A stretch of 64,000 nucleotides of DNA, taken from NCBI GenBank assembly GCA_947623205.1, contig CANQGM010000002.1:62001-126000 (forward strand), written 5' to 3'. This stretch comes from an uncultured Clostridia bacterium (GTDB lineage: Bacteria > Bacillota > Clostridia > Oscillospirales > Acutalibacteraceae). The notes beneath the pieces were generated by a model. It did not search any database. It worked only from the letters and a program-made list of their open reading frames with translations, and was not told the origin of the DNA. Of the stretch, positions 1-9,018 are shown piece after piece. The position numbers and the translations under genes are program-made. Position 1 is the stretch's first letter. The number at the start of each line of letters is the position of its first letter.

Positions 1-540
1 ATTTGTGTTTCTGTCTTTGTCAAATAAATTTATAAAAATTCCTAAAATAAGCACCGAAAGTATCTGGGAAAATAGCAGAATAAAACCTGTTTTTTCATTT
101 TTATACAAAGATACTCCCACAAAGTTAATTAAAAATCCCGGACCTGCGCACACGGCAAACATTGCCGCTTTTTTAGCCTCTTTTTCACTTACTGCGCCGC
201 TTTTATAAAGAGATGAAATTCCCTTTGCGCCAACAGGATACCCCCCAAGCATACTAAGCAAAATTACCGGCGCAAAGCATCTGCTCAGTCCGAAAACTTT
301 TCTCATCACAAATTGAAACGGTTTGCCAAACTGATTAGACAGACCGCTTTTAACTATGAAAGATGAAATTGCCATAAACGGAAAAAGTGAGGGAATAAGC
401 ACTTTAAAGCAAAAATTAAGCCCTGTGAGCGCTCCGTTTGTACATTCCTTTGAAAAGACAAGCACTGCAATACACAAAGCAACCACCGCGCCTGCTTTTA
501 CTATTACGTTTGTTTTTCTTGCGGCAACATTAATAAACAT
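1..540 (-). CDS. ylbJ: YlbJ-like sporulation integral membrane protein (3' part outside window)
   Basis: Reading the minus strand from an ATG at 540 gives 180 uninterrupted codons that run off the window edge, so the C-terminus is missing. The protein is strongly hydrophobic. It carries segments typical of the YlbJ / nucleoside-recognition-like family: a PSLFPFMAISSF stretch, then LGGYPVGAKGISSLYKSG and an AVCAGPGFLINFVG helix. YlbJ-type proteins are integral membrane proteins needed for normal sporulation in Bacillus; the transported substrate is not established. A GGTGA lies about 7 bases upstream of the ATG. It is divergent from the yqfC-yqfD pair, itself sporulation-associated, which supports the call. 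Exact subfamily assignment is uncertain because only part is visible. Confidence 0.75.
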   Translation of the reverse strand, partial: MFINVAARKTNVIVKAGAVVALCIAVLVFSKECTNGALTGLNFCFKVLIPSLFPFMAISSFIVKSGLSNQFGKPFQFVMRKVFGLSRCFAPVILLSMLGGYPVGAKGISSLYKSGAVSEKEAKKAAMFAVCAGPGFLINFVGVSLYKNEKTGFILLFSQILSVLILGIFINLFDKDRNTN

Positions 541-613
541 AAATAATCACCGATAATATATATGAAGTTGTTTGCATAAAAATAAATGAGAAATTGAAAT
601 AGGAGAGATTTTT

Positions 614-889
614 TTGCAAAAAAATAAAAATTCGTCTCCCCGAAACGGTCTGTATGATTCAATAGGACTAAACCTGGGAAGCGGAATGCCGATGATTGAG
701 ATGCTCGGCAACCGCAGAATTACGCTTGAAGGCTCAACGGGGATTTTGCTTTATGAAAGTCAGAACATAAAAATAAATACAAATAAAATGGTTGTTTCAT
801 TTTGCGGCAGAGGTCTGACTGTAAGATGTATTTCAAATTCGTGCGTGGAAATTGAGGGCTATATCACAAAGGTTGAATTTATAACTTGA
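614..889 (+). CDS. yqfC: Sporulation protein YqfC
   Basis: This is a 91-residue protein with the compact YqfC pattern: a conserved PMIEMLGNRRITLEGSTGIL segment, then short alternating beta-strand stretches (INTNKMVVSFCGRGLTVRCI) ending in an IEGYITKVEF motif. The start is TTG, chosen because AGGAGAG at 601-607 lies six bases upstream. It sits 10 bp before yqfD, the usual partner; in Bacillus the pair belongs to the mother-cell sporulation programme. Molecular function is not known. Its presence supports a spore-forming host. Confidence 0.88.
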   Translation: MQKNKNSSPRNGLYDSIGLNLGSGMPMIEMLGNRRITLEGSTGILLYESQNIKINTNKMVVSFCGRGLTVRCISNSCVEIEGYITKVEFIT

Positions 890-899
890 GGGTGAGCGT

Positions 900-2078
900 A
901 TGCTTTTAAAAATAATAAGATTTTGCAGAGGTTATGTTGATTTCCGTGCAGTCGGAAAGTTCCCGGAACGGTTTCTTAATCTCACTTCAAGATATGGGGT
1001 GAACATTTGGAACGCTAATCCGACAGACAACGGACTTGAAGCGTCAATGAGCGTATATGATTACCGTAAGATCCGCAATCTTACCCGAAAATTAAAGATA
1101 AAAACAAAAATAAAATCAAAGCACGGTATGCCCTTTATTATAAACAAATACAAGCCTCGCGTTGGTCTTGCTGTGGGTGCTGTAATCGGCGCGGTATTGC
1201 TGATTATACTTTCAAATATTGTTTGGTCAATAAGTATTACCGGCACAAACCGCGTAAGCAATACATATTTGCTTGACGTTCTTGAAAAAAACGGGGTAAG
1301 TGTAGGTGTGTATAAAAATAATCTTGATGTTAAAAGCATAGAGCGTAATGTATTGCTGCAAATTGATGATATAGGCTGGATGAGCGTTAATATTGTAGGA
1401 AACACAGTGTCTGTTGAGGTTAAGGAGAAGTACGAAAAACCCGAATTAAATTCAGACACGGGTCCCTGCAACATAAAAGCGGCCAGCGACGGGGTAATTA
1501 CGGACATAAAAGCGTCAAAAGGAGTTACGCAGGTTTTAATAGGCAGCGGAGTTACTAAGGGTGATTTACTTGTAAGCGGCATAATGGAAACAAAAGTGAA
1601 CACAATACAATATGTGCATGCAAGTGCGGAAGTTTATGCTGATGTTATTTATCAAAAAGAATTAAAAACACCGATTGATTATCAATATTATTCTTTAACG
1701 GAAAATAAAACCAACCGAAACAGACTTTTATTTTTATGGTTTGATTTCCCGTGTTCCTTTTCATTTGAAACATATAATGATTTTGCCGCTGATTTACACA
1801 GTCAGAATCTCTGGTGCAACAATATAACTCTTCCGATTGGCATAAAAACACAGACATCACACGAGGTTTTAAAAAAAAATATAACTCAAAATGATAAAAC
1901 CGCAAAGCAGGTATTAACAAACAGCGCCTTATTGTATGAAGTTTTTGAAAAACCAAACAGTACGCTTGTAAGCCGAAAAATGAACATAAGCAAGACAAAA
2001 GACAGTTATATTTGCAAGACAGATTATATTTTTAATGAAAATATAGCACAAACAGTTGATTTTGACGTGACAGAATAA
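900..2078 (+). CDS. yqfD: Sporulation protein YqfD
   Basis: The 392-residue product matches the YqfD family in length and layout. There is a soluble N-terminal domain of about 75 residues (RGYVDFRAVGKFPERFLNL). A membrane helix follows near residues 85-110 (VGLAVGAVIGAVLLIILSNIVW). Next comes a large extracytoplasmic part beginning ITGTNRVS and containing DIGWMSVNIVGNTVSVEVKEK, reminiscent of POTRA-like folds, then KAASDGVITDIKASKGV. It follows yqfC directly and is probably co-transcribed. In Bacillus YqfD is sporulation-associated; its biochemical role is undefined. Confidence 0.88.
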   Translation: MLLKIIRFCRGYVDFRAVGKFPERFLNLTSRYGVNIWNANPTDNGLEASMSVYDYRKIRNLTRKLKIKTKIKSKHGMPFIINKYKPRVGLAVGAVIGAVLLIILSNIVWSISITGTNRVSNTYLLDVLEKNGVSVGVYKNNLDVKSIERNVLLQIDDIGWMSVNIVGNTVSVEVKEKYEKPELNSDTGPCNIKAASDGVITDIKASKGVTQVLIGSGVTKGDLLVSGIMETKVNTIQYVHASAEVYADVIYQKELKTPIDYQYYSLTENKTNRNRLLFLWFDFPCSFSFETYNDFAADLHSQNLWCNNITLPIGIKTQTSHEVLKKNITQNDKTAKQVLTNSALLYEVFEKPNSTLVSRKMNISKTKDSYICKTDYIFNENIAQTVDFDVTE

Positions 2079-2087
2079 TATAAATTG

Positions 2088-2096
2088 TGTTATAAT
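2088..2096 (+). promoter_or_regulatory. Candidate extended -10 promoter for the YmdB-like gene
   Basis: TG at 2088-2089, one base, then TATAAT at 2091-2096 forms a perfect extended -10 just after yqfD. No good -35 is visible at 16-18 bp, so this is only a candidate. Confidence 0.35.
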
Positions 2097-2133
2097 TTAA
2101 AAGCGATATATAAATACAGATAAGGGGAATTAT

Positions 2134-2907
2134 GTGAGAATACTGTGTATTGGGGATGTGGTGGGAAGTATTGGATGCAATTTTCTGCGCAGTAAGCTGC
2201 CCGCGTTTAAAAAGTTCAAAGGAATTGACTTTGTAATATGTAACGGTGAAAATTCGTCTGACGGAAACGGCATTACACCTGTTTCTGCCAAAAATCTTTT
2301 TGACAGCGGAGCAGATGCAATTACGCTTGGCAACCATTCATTCCGCAGAATAGAGGCATATGAATATATTGACGAAAATCCGTTTGTTGTCCGTCCGGCA
2401 AATTTTCCGAAAAAAACAACTCCCGGCAAAGGTATAATAAATGTTGACACCGGACGAAACATAATTACGATTATTAACGTAATGGGAAATTCATTTATGG
2501 ACAATAATCTTGATTCATCTTTTGAATGTATGGATGAAATGCTTGAAAAAGCCGAGAGTAAAATTATAATTGTTGATTTTCATGCCGAGGTTACGGGAGA
2601 AAAACGCGCAATGGGATATTATCTTGACGGCAGAGTATCTGCGGTATTCGGTACGCATACCCATGTACAGACATCTGACGCTCAGGTTTTGCCAAAAGGT
2701 ACGGGATACATTACCGATGTAGGTATGACCGGCACAATTCATTCTGTGCTCGGCGTTAAAAGTGAGATTATAATAAACAAGTTTAAAACAAAACTTCCCG
2801 TTCGTTTTGCTCTTGCTGAAGGCGAATGTAAAATGGAGTGTGTAATTTTTGATATTGACGAAATAACAGGAAAGTGTATTTCAGCAGAAAGTATGAGAAT
2901 AGAATAA
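2134..2907 (+). CDS. ymdB: YmdB-family metallophosphoesterase (TIGR00282)
   Basis: The 257-residue protein carries the family landmarks of the calcineurin-like phosphoesterase YmdB: an N-terminal CIGDVVGSIG metal-binding strand, CNGENSSDGNGITP, LGNHSFRRIEAYEYID, VDFHAEVTGEKRAMGYYLDG, FGTHTHVQTSDAQVL and ITDVGMTGTIHSVLG. Homologues hydrolyse 2',3'-cyclic nucleotides and influence biofilm and motility decisions in Bacillus. The start is GTG at 2134, with AGGGGAA about five bases upstream. It follows the yqfCD pair with its own extended -10 candidate. Confidence 0.9.
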   Translation: MRILCIGDVVGSIGCNFLRSKLPAFKKFKGIDFVICNGENSSDGNGITPVSAKNLFDSGADAITLGNHSFRRIEAYEYIDENPFVVRPANFPKKTTPGKGIINVDTGRNIITIINVMGNSFMDNNLDSSFECMDEMLEKAESKIIIVDFHAEVTGEKRAMGYYLDGRVSAVFGTHTHVQTSDAQVLPKGTGYITDVGMTGTIHSVLGVKSEIIINKFKTKLPVRFALAEGECKMECVIFDIDEITGKCISAESMRIE

Positions 2908-2962
2908 ATTCAGGAAAAAACACATTATTACGCGAATTTTGCAACTATTATAATAATTTCTA

Positions 2963-2991
2963 TTGCAAATTTTTAATAATAAATGTATAAT
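2963..2991 (+). promoter_or_regulatory. Sigma-A promoter for the fakA-like gene
   Basis: TTGCAA (2963-2968), a 17-bp spacer and TATAAT (2986-2991). The -10 overlaps an upstream in-frame ATG at 2983, which argues that translation begins at 3037 instead. Confidence 0.7.
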
Positions 2992-3036
2992 ACTAATAAT
3001 TATGAAATTTTTTGTGCATTAAAAGGATGTGCTATA

Positions 3037-4677
3037 ATGATTAACGGCGGAATCTTAAAAAATGCGGTGCTTTCAGGAGCCAACAATATTAGTTTAAAAA
3101 AGAATGAAATTAACGATTTGAATATTTTTCCTGTTCCTGACGGAGACACGGGTACAAATATGTCTATGACTGTAATGGCAGCCGCACACGCTCTTGAAGA
3201 GTACAGCGGCAGCAATGCGGGTGAAGTTGCCGAAATAGTTGCTTCTGCAATGCTCAGAGGCGCAAGGGGCAACTCGGGAGTAATAACTTCTCTTATATTC
3301 AGAGGTTTTGCCCAGGGACTTAAAGGAATGGAAGAAGTAAACGGCAAAAACCTTGCAGCGGCTCTCGGAATAGGTGTTGACGCCGCGTACAATGCCGTAA
3401 TGAAACCGACCGAGGGCACAATACTTACGGTAGCAAGAATGGCGTATGAAGCAGGGGTTGAGGCTTCAAAGGAAAATACGGACGCAGTTTATGTATGGAA
3501 AGCTATTTGCAATAAAGCAAACGATGCTCTTAACATTACACCCGAGCTGCTTCCCGTGCTTAAAAAAGCAGGTGTAGTTGACGCGGGCGGCAAAGGTCTT
3601 TGTGCGATTTTTGAAGGTATGCTCTCGGTAATTAAAGATGATGTTGTCATAGAATATGATGAAAAAAATGATATTTCCATTGATACATTTGAAAGCGCAG
3701 CGGCTGAATTTGACGATGACATAAAGTTTACCTATTGTACAGAGTTCATTATAGGACGTGACAGTGAAATTCAAACAGACCCTCAGCAGTTAAGGGAGTT
3801 TCTTGAGACAATCGGAGACTGCGTTGTTGTTGTGAATGACGATGAGATAATTAAGGTTCACGTTCATACTGAACAGCCGGGCGCTGCTCTTACCAAAGCA
3901 CTTGAGTTCGGATGTCTTTTGTCTGTTAAAGTTGAAAATATGAAAGAGCAGCACAAAAATGCTAAGAAAAAGAAAAAGCCGGAAAAAGAAGTTTTCACTC
4001 CGGCTGAACCCACCAAAAAAATCGGTTTTGTTGCAGTTGCGGCAGGAGAGGGACTTAAAAACCTCTTTAAGGATCTGGGCTGCGATAATGTTGTTTCGGG
4101 CGGACAGAGCATGAACCCGAGTACAGATGACATATATGCCGCAATTATGGCAACTCCTGCTGAAAACGTAATTGTTCTGCCAAACAACAAGAATATCATA
4201 CTTGCCGCTGAACAGACAGTTCCTATGGTTAAAGACCGAAATGTTGTAATTGTTCCCACTCGCACAATTCCACAGGGAATGACCGCAATGCTTAATTTTG
4301 ACCCTGAAATTTCAGCCGAAAGCAATGCCCAGCTTATGATGGATTCTGCTCATAATGTAGGTACGGGTCTTGTTACCTTTGCGGCGCGCAACAGTGAATT
4401 TGGGGGCAAAAAAATTAAAGAAGGCGACATAATAGCCCTTGAAAACGGCAAGCTTACAATTACGGAAAAAAATGCGGTTAAAGCAGTTGTAAAACTTGCA
4501 AAAGATATGGTAAGCCGCAATACATTATTCATTACTATTATTTACGGTGAAGATGTTACAGATGAAGAGGCAAACAAGGCTTATGAAGAAATTCGTGACA
4601 AGTATGGTTCACGCACCGATATTTCACTTGTAAAAGGCGACCAGCCTGTTTATTACTTTATTTTAAGCGTAGAATAA
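3037..4677 (+). CDS. fakA: DAK2/DegV-type kinase, fatty acid kinase FakA-like (YloV)
   Basis: The protein has an N-terminal DhaL/DAK2 domain with the ATP/Mg-binding signature NIFPVPDGDTGTNMSMT and RGARGNSGVI, a linker domain, and a C-terminal DegV-like half (around GQSMNPSTDDIYAAI). This is the layout of FakA/YloV, the catalytic subunit that phosphorylates fatty acids held by a FakB lipid carrier. The start at 3037 is preferred because AAGGATGT (3022-3029) lies just upstream and the promoter -10 overlaps the earlier ATG. It gives the usual MING...SGANN N-terminus. In Bacillus the yloV gene is near recG, as here. No fakB is present in the window. Confidence 0.88.
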   Translation: MINGGILKNAVLSGANNISLKKNEINDLNIFPVPDGDTGTNMSMTVMAAAHALEEYSGSNAGEVAEIVASAMLRGARGNSGVITSLIFRGFAQGLKGMEEVNGKNLAAALGIGVDAAYNAVMKPTEGTILTVARMAYEAGVEASKENTDAVYVWKAICNKANDALNITPELLPVLKKAGVVDAGGKGLCAIFEGMLSVIKDDVVIEYDEKNDISIDTFESAAAEFDDDIKFTYCTEFIIGRDSEIQTDPQQLREFLETIGDCVVVVNDDEIIKVHVHTEQPGAALTKALEFGCLLSVKVENMKEQHKNAKKKKKPEKEVFTPAEPTKKIGFVAVAAGEGLKNLFKDLGCDNVVSGGQSMNPSTDDIYAAIMATPAENVIVLPNNKNIILAAEQTVPMVKDRNVVIVPTRTIPQGMTAMLNFDPEISAESNAQLMMDSAHNVGTGLVTFAARNSEFGGKKIKEGDIIALENGKLTITEKNAVKAVVKLAKDMVSRNTLFITIIYGEDVTDEEANKAYEEIRDKYGSRTDISLVKGDQPVYYFILSVE

Positions 4678-4688
4678 TTTAAAGCTAT

Positions 4689-4719
4689 GGGGTGTGATTT
4701 TAGTCATACCCCTGTTTTT
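4689..4719 (+). terminator. Terminator-like hairpin between fakA and recG
   Basis: GGGGTGTGA (4689-4697) pairs with TCATACCCC (4704-4712), with one G-U pair, followed by a T-rich tail. It probably reduces read-through into recG. Confidence 0.55.
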
Positions 4720-4745
4720 AATTATTGAAGGACGTGAAACAAACA

Positions 4746-6791
4746 ATGGCTTCTATGTATAAAATGCCAATATCCAAACTCAGCGGAATAGGGAAAAAAC
4801 GCGCCGAACTTTTTAATAAACTCGGAGTTCAGAGCGTTGGAGGACTGCTTAATTTTTATCCGCGTGCATATGAGGACTGGAGTAAAATTGAAAAAATCGA
4901 CAAATTAAAGCACGGCGGCACATATTGCATAAAAGCGGTGCTTGGCACGCCTATTTCCGACGCAAAAATAAGCGGCGGACGGATTATTTCAAAGGGAATG
5001 GTATATGACGGTACGGGTTCGGTTCAGATAGTATTTTTTAACAACAAATACATTAGTTCCATGCTGAATGAGGGAGAGGAATATTTATTTTACGGAAAAA
5101 TAAATTTCAAATCTTTTGAAAAACAAATGCTCGCGCCAATGTTTTCTCCTGTCGGCAGCGGTGCAGGAATACATCCTATTTACAGACAAACGGCGGGACT
5201 ATCAGGCAAAACAATATCAAATGCGGTAAAACAGGCGCTGTCTCTTTTGCCAAAAGAGATCAATGACCCCGTCCCCGAGCCGGTTCGCAGAAAATTTGGC
5301 TTGTGCGGACTCAGACAGGCGCTTAATGACATACATTTTCCAAAAAACGCAGAAGCGCTTGAAACTGCGCGAAAGCGTCTTGTTACGGAAGAGCTTTTTG
5401 TGCTTAATCTCGGTATGCGCAGCCTCAAAGAGCACAGCAGAGGAGTAAGCGGCGTAAAAATAAAAGACGATTACTCAAATGATTTTGAAAGGCTTTTGCC
5501 TTTTAAGTTTACGGGCGCACAAAAGCGTGCCGTAAAGGATTGCATAAATGATATGACGGCAAAGAGCGCTCCTATGAACAGACTAATACAGGGAGATGTA
5601 GGTTCGGGTAAAACCGCGGTTGCCGCGTCGGCGTGCTACACTGTTGTAAAAAACGGATTTCAGGCGGCGTTTATGGCACCTACTGAGATTCTTGCACGTC
5701 AGCATTATGAAACATTTTGCAGGCTTTTTGAGAATACAGATGTAAAATTGGGACTGCTTACGGGATCAATGAAAGAATCTGAGAAAAAACGGATAAGGCA
5801 AGACTTGTCGAACGGTAAAATAAATCTTGTTATCGGGACCCACGCACTGATAACCGACAAAACGGAATTTAATAACCTCGGACTTGCCGTAACGGACGAA
5901 CAGCACCGCTTTGGTGTGGCACAGCGTGCAAAACTTATTGGCAAAGGCAAAAACCCACACCTGCTTGTAATGAGCGCAACGCCGATTCCGCGGACGCTTG
6001 GACTCATAATTTTCGGTGACCTTGACATATCTATAATTGATGAGCTTCCGCCGTCAAGAAAACCGGTAAAAACAATGCTTATAGACGGACAAAAGCGGAA
6101 AAGAGCATATAATTTTATTAAAAGTGAAATCAAATCCGGCAGACAGGCGTATATTGTTTGCCCTTTGGTTGAAGAGGGAGAGCTTGACAATGTTGCTTCG
6201 GCAGAGGAATATGCCGCCGAGCTTATGCTGAAAGAGTTTTCAGATATACCGGTCGGAATAGTTCACGGTCAGATGAAGTCTGATGAAAAAGACGAGGTTA
6301 TGCAGAAATTTGCGGCAAATGAATATTCTTTGCTTGTGGCTACAACCGTAATTGAAGTCGGAGTTGATGTACCAAATGCGTCTGTAATTATGATTGAAAA
6401 CGCCGAGCGATTCGGACTTTCACAGCTTCATCAGCTCAGGGGCAGGGTAGGAAGAGGCAAATTTCAGTCATATTGTGTTCTTGTCAGCGACAGGTGCAGT
6501 GCTGAAACTAAAAAACGTCTTGAGGTAATGTGTGCAACAAACGACGGCTTTATAATTGCCGATGAGGACCTTAAAATGAGAGGACCCGGTGACTTTTTCG
6601 GTGAGCGCCAGCACGGATTGCCCCGTATGACAATTGCTGATTTTGCCGATACAAAAAGTCTTGAGCTTTCTCAGAAAATTGCGGATTACATAATGTTTGT
6701 ATATAAGGACATTCGTTGTGATGAACTGAGACTGTTAAAGGCAGAAATTGACCGGCTTTTTGAGCGCGGCGGTCATAATTCATTAAATTGA
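4746..6791 (+). CDS. recG: ATP-dependent DNA helicase RecG
   Basis: The protein is about 681 residues, the normal RecG length. It begins with a helix-hairpin-helix/wedge region (LSGIGKKRAELFNKLGV) and OB-fold. The helicase core has Walker A GDVGSGKTAVA, the DEQHR box (TDEQHRFGVAQR), motif III MSATPIPRT, and the C-terminal VIEVGVDVPNA and QLRGRVGRG motifs. RecG remodels stalled forks and branches Holliday structures. An in-frame TTG at 4725 overlaps the only SD (GAAGGA, 4727-4732), so the ATG at 4746 was chosen; an ATG at 4755 is also possible. Confidence 0.95.
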   Translation: MASMYKMPISKLSGIGKKRAELFNKLGVQSVGGLLNFYPRAYEDWSKIEKIDKLKHGGTYCIKAVLGTPISDAKISGGRIISKGMVYDGTGSVQIVFFNNKYISSMLNEGEEYLFYGKINFKSFEKQMLAPMFSPVGSGAGIHPIYRQTAGLSGKTISNAVKQALSLLPKEINDPVPEPVRRKFGLCGLRQALNDIHFPKNAEALETARKRLVTEELFVLNLGMRSLKEHSRGVSGVKIKDDYSNDFERLLPFKFTGAQKRAVKDCINDMTAKSAPMNRLIQGDVGSGKTAVAASACYTVVKNGFQAAFMAPTEILARQHYETFCRLFENTDVKLGLLTGSMKESEKKRIRQDLSNGKINLVIGTHALITDKTEFNNLGLAVTDEQHRFGVAQRAKLIGKGKNPHLLVMSATPIPRTLGLIIFGDLDISIIDELPPSRKPVKTMLIDGQKRKRAYNFIKSEIKSGRQAYIVCPLVEEGELDNVASAEEYAAELMLKEFSDIPVGIVHGQMKSDEKDEVMQKFAANEYSLLVATTVIEVGVDVPNASVIMIENAERFGLSQLHQLRGRVGRGKFQSYCVLVSDRCSAETKKRLEVMCATNDGFIIADEDLKMRGPGDFFGERQHGLPRMTIADFADTKSLELSQKIADYIMFVYKDIRCDELRLLKAEIDRLFERGGHNSLN

Positions 6792-6793
6792 TA

Positions 6794-6822
6794 TTGATAA
6801 TTTATTTCTTTTATAGTATTAT
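6794..6822 (+). promoter_or_regulatory. Sigma-A promoter for the D,D-carboxypeptidase gene
   Basis: TTGATA (6794-6799), a 17-bp spacer and TATTAT (6817-6822), about 90 bp before the start codon. Confidence 0.65.
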
Positions 6823-6913
6823 TTGAATAGAGTTTTACAGGTATTATATTTGCTTTTTTAAAAAAATACCGTTATAACAATAAATTTCTGATTTTAAGGG
6901 AGAAAATGTGCAT

Positions 6914-8263
6914 ATGAAATTAAAATCAATTAAAATACTTTCTATGATTTTTGCATTGTGTATGATTGTTACGTCATCAGCGCTTTCGGCAAGCGCTGTC
7001 TCATATTCAAATGATGTTAAAACAGTGTCCGATTCAATTTTGCTTGTTAATATGGATTCAGATCAGGTCGTTTATGAAAAGGACCCCGACTCAAGGCGGT
7101 ATCCTGCTTCGACCACAAAAATAATGACTTACATAATCGCGGTGGAAAATATTGACGACCTTGAAAATACAAGAGTTCCTATAAAGCAGTCGGTGCTTGA
7201 TGTGCTTAAAGGAACAGGCAGCTCTCTTGCATATCTTGAAGACCATGTTGGAGAGACAATGTCTGTAATTGATTTGCTTTACAGTATGATGGTTCCATCG
7301 GGAAACGACGCTGCCATGGTGCTTGCTGATTACATTGGAAACGGAAGCGTTGAAAGTTTTGTTTCGCTAATGAACAAAAAGGCCAAGGAACTTGGCTGCA
7401 AAAACACCCATTTTATGAACCCCGACGGTCTGCATAATAAAGACCATTACACTACCGCGCGCGATTTGTACATAATTACAAAGTATGCTCTTACACTGCC
7501 AAAATTTTCTGAGATAACAAACACTACTACATATTTTTGTGAAGGTGACGATTATCCGCTTATCACCACAAATTACCTTATTGACCCTAACCGCGGAGGA
7601 GATTATTACTATCTTTATGCCAAGGGTATAAAAACAGGCACAACCGATGAAGCCGGAAGATGTCTTGTAACAACTGCGTCTGCTGACGGCTACTCATATA
7701 TGGCAATTCTTCTTCACGCACCGTACAAGGAAGGAGAAGATGAGGACTATGGAACTATGACAGACGCGGCCGATTTGTTCAGGTGGGCGCTTACAAAGCT
7801 TGAGATCAATACAGTTGCCACCACCCAAACGCCTGTTTGTGAGGAAAAGGTTAATCTTGCGTGGGGAAAAGATTCGGTACTGCTTGTTCCCGAAACAAAT
7901 TTGAGCGTAATTATTCCCAAGGATTATAAAGATGAGGATATAATAATTGAAACAGATGTTCCCGAAAGTGTTGACGCTCCGCTTAGCACCGATAAGGTGG
8001 TAGGCAAGGCTGTTATTTATTATAAAAATGGGGACAGCCAAAAACAAAAGCTCGCGCAGGTAAATCTTGTTTCAAGTGAAAAAGTTGACAGAAGCGGCTT
8101 TTTGTATATGCTTAATGTAATTTCAACCGTACTGCGGTCATATTGGTTTATTGCCGTTATCGTTATTATATTGCTTATTCTTCTTATTTACTTTATCTTA
8201 TCTAAAATCAACTTAAAACGCAGAAGAAAAAACAGAAAGGTCAAGAATTACCGTAATTTTTAA
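6914..8263 (+). CDS. dacF: D-alanyl-D-alanine carboxypeptidase (DacF/PBP5-like)
   Basis: This is a secreted, membrane-anchored serine peptidase of the S11 family that trims the terminal D-Ala from peptidoglycan stem peptides. It has a signal peptide (about residues 1-28, ending SALSASA). All three penicillin-binding motifs are present: SxxK as STTK at 66-69, SGN at 129-131 and KTG at 240-242. The C-terminal part has a PBP5-like domain, then a hydrophobic helix (SYWFIAVIVIILLILLIYF) and a basic tail. AAGGGAGA lies at 6896-6903. A GTG at 6908 is an alternative start two codons upstream. Its own promoter precedes it and a terminator follows. Confidence 0.92.
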   Translation: MKLKSIKILSMIFALCMIVTSSALSASAVSYSNDVKTVSDSILLVNMDSDQVVYEKDPDSRRYPASTTKIMTYIIAVENIDDLENTRVPIKQSVLDVLKGTGSSLAYLEDHVGETMSVIDLLYSMMVPSGNDAAMVLADYIGNGSVESFVSLMNKKAKELGCKNTHFMNPDGLHNKDHYTTARDLYIITKYALTLPKFSEITNTTTYFCEGDDYPLITTNYLIDPNRGGDYYYLYAKGIKTGTTDEAGRCLVTTASADGYSYMAILLHAPYKEGEDEDYGTMTDAADLFRWALTKLEINTVATTQTPVCEEKVNLAWGKDSVLLVPETNLSVIIPKDYKDEDIIIETDVPESVDAPLSTDKVVGKAVIYYKNGDSQKQKLAQVNLVSSEKVDRSGFLYMLNVISTVLRSYWFIAVIVIILLILLIYFILSKINLKRRRKNRKVKNYRNF

Positions 8264-8310
8264 TAACAAAGTATCACCGTAGACCACTGATAAAAATAAG
8301 TATTTATATT

Positions 8311-8335
8311 TCCTCCCTTTCAGGGAGGATTTTTA
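8311..8335 (+). terminator. Rho-independent terminator of the carboxypeptidase gene
   Basis: TCCTCCC (8311-8317), loop TTTCA, GGGAGGA (8323-8329), then TTTTTA. Confidence 0.85.
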
Positions 8336-8482
8336 TTTATTTAGACAAATTTGAGAGGACTAAAAATCATTATTTAAAAACTAATTAATATTAAATAATT
8401 TGTTAAATTTAGCAATAATCATAGATTAAGTTTGTAAAAAGTATAAAAAATAGAAATTTATTAATTTAATTGTAAAAACCTA

Positions 8483-8511
8483 TTGACAAAAATTGGTAAA
8501 TTTATTAAACT
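8483..8511 (+). promoter_or_regulatory. Sigma-A promoter in the gene-free gap (candidate ncRNA promoter)
   Basis: TTGACA (8483-8488), a 17-bp spacer and TAAACT (8506-8511) predict a start near 8518, about 700 bp ahead of pyrH with no open frame between. An 18-nt perfect palindrome (8546-8563, half-site TATGTTATT) follows the predicted start. pyrH has its own promoter, so this one probably serves an RNA. Confidence 0.6.
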
Positions 8512-8584
8512 ATATTTAAATTAATAAATTATACGTTAATCAAACTATGTTATTAATAACATAATAAAGATAAAGTTGATTTAT

Positions 8585-8800
8585 TAATTTCAGTGATGTT
8601 AGTATTGCTATAAGAATTTTTGTAATTTTTGTATCCTTAATTGTTTGACTGCTCATTTCTATCATTAAATAAAAAATATCAAAAATCGAACATTATTTTT
8701 TGCAGTCATATTAAGGTTCACCCATTTACCCTAAATACGCATAGCTTACTAATACTAACATCACTTATTCAGTATTAAATTTCTATGACTTTTTTTCTTC
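8585..8800 (+). ncRNA. Candidate structured RNA with 6S-like architecture
   Basis: Visible pairing is nested. AGTGATGTTAGTATT (8592-8606) pairs perfectly with 8751-8765, and GCTAT (8607-8611) with ATAGC (8741-8745) across a 5-nt bulge, making a long closing stem. A nearly symmetric open region follows (23 nt at 8612-8634 against 24 nt at 8717-8740). Then CCTTAA (8635-8640) pairs with TTAAGG (8711-8716), and TGACTGC (8646-8652) with GCAGTCA (8702-8708). A closing stem, large central bubble and apical stem spanning about 175 nt is the hallmark of 6S RNA, which mimics an open promoter and binds housekeeping RNA polymerase. A T-rich stretch follows at 8790-8805. The 6S identity is inference from shape; the ends are approximate. 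It could instead be part of a longer unnamed RNA. Confidence 0.45.
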
Positions 8801-8834
8801 TTTTTAAGTTATAGGAGTTTAATTCCTCTGATTA

Positions 8835-8863
8835 CCTTACCCGTATTTTATATACGGGTAAGG
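8835..8863 (+). other. Strong 12-bp hairpin in the dacF-pyrH gap
   Basis: CCTTACCCGTAT (8835-8846) pairs perfectly with ATACGGGTAAGG (8852-8863) around a 5-nt loop. It is not followed by a clear T-run, so it may be an RNA domain or a weak terminator of the upstream RNA. The 8864-9018 stretch is T-rich with no gene seen. Confidence 0.55.
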
Positions 8864-9018
8864 GTCCCTTAATTTTAATTACCGGTTTTCTTTTTCATAC
8901 ATTTTTTCATTAGTGTTTGATTATCTGATTCCGTTTTTTATGGGGGTTATACATCAGTGCACTTTCCTTTAATTATTGTTACTTGTTTTTTTCTTTAATT
9001 ACCACCTCTTAAAATTTA

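Noticed and set aside
1..208. Plus-strand open frame of 67 codons at the window start
   Set aside because: It is antisense to the continuous YlbJ-like membrane reading frame on the minus strand, which runs through 1-540 and has clear family motifs.
1061..1603. Long minus-strand open frame inside yqfD (180 codons)
   Set aside because: It mirrors a well-recognised YqfD coding sequence, lacks an SD and gives low-complexity Ser/Thr/Ile-rich protein typical of antisense shadows.
5705..6190. Minus-strand frame of 161 codons inside recG
   Set aside because: It is antisense to the conserved helicase motifs; no independent start signal.
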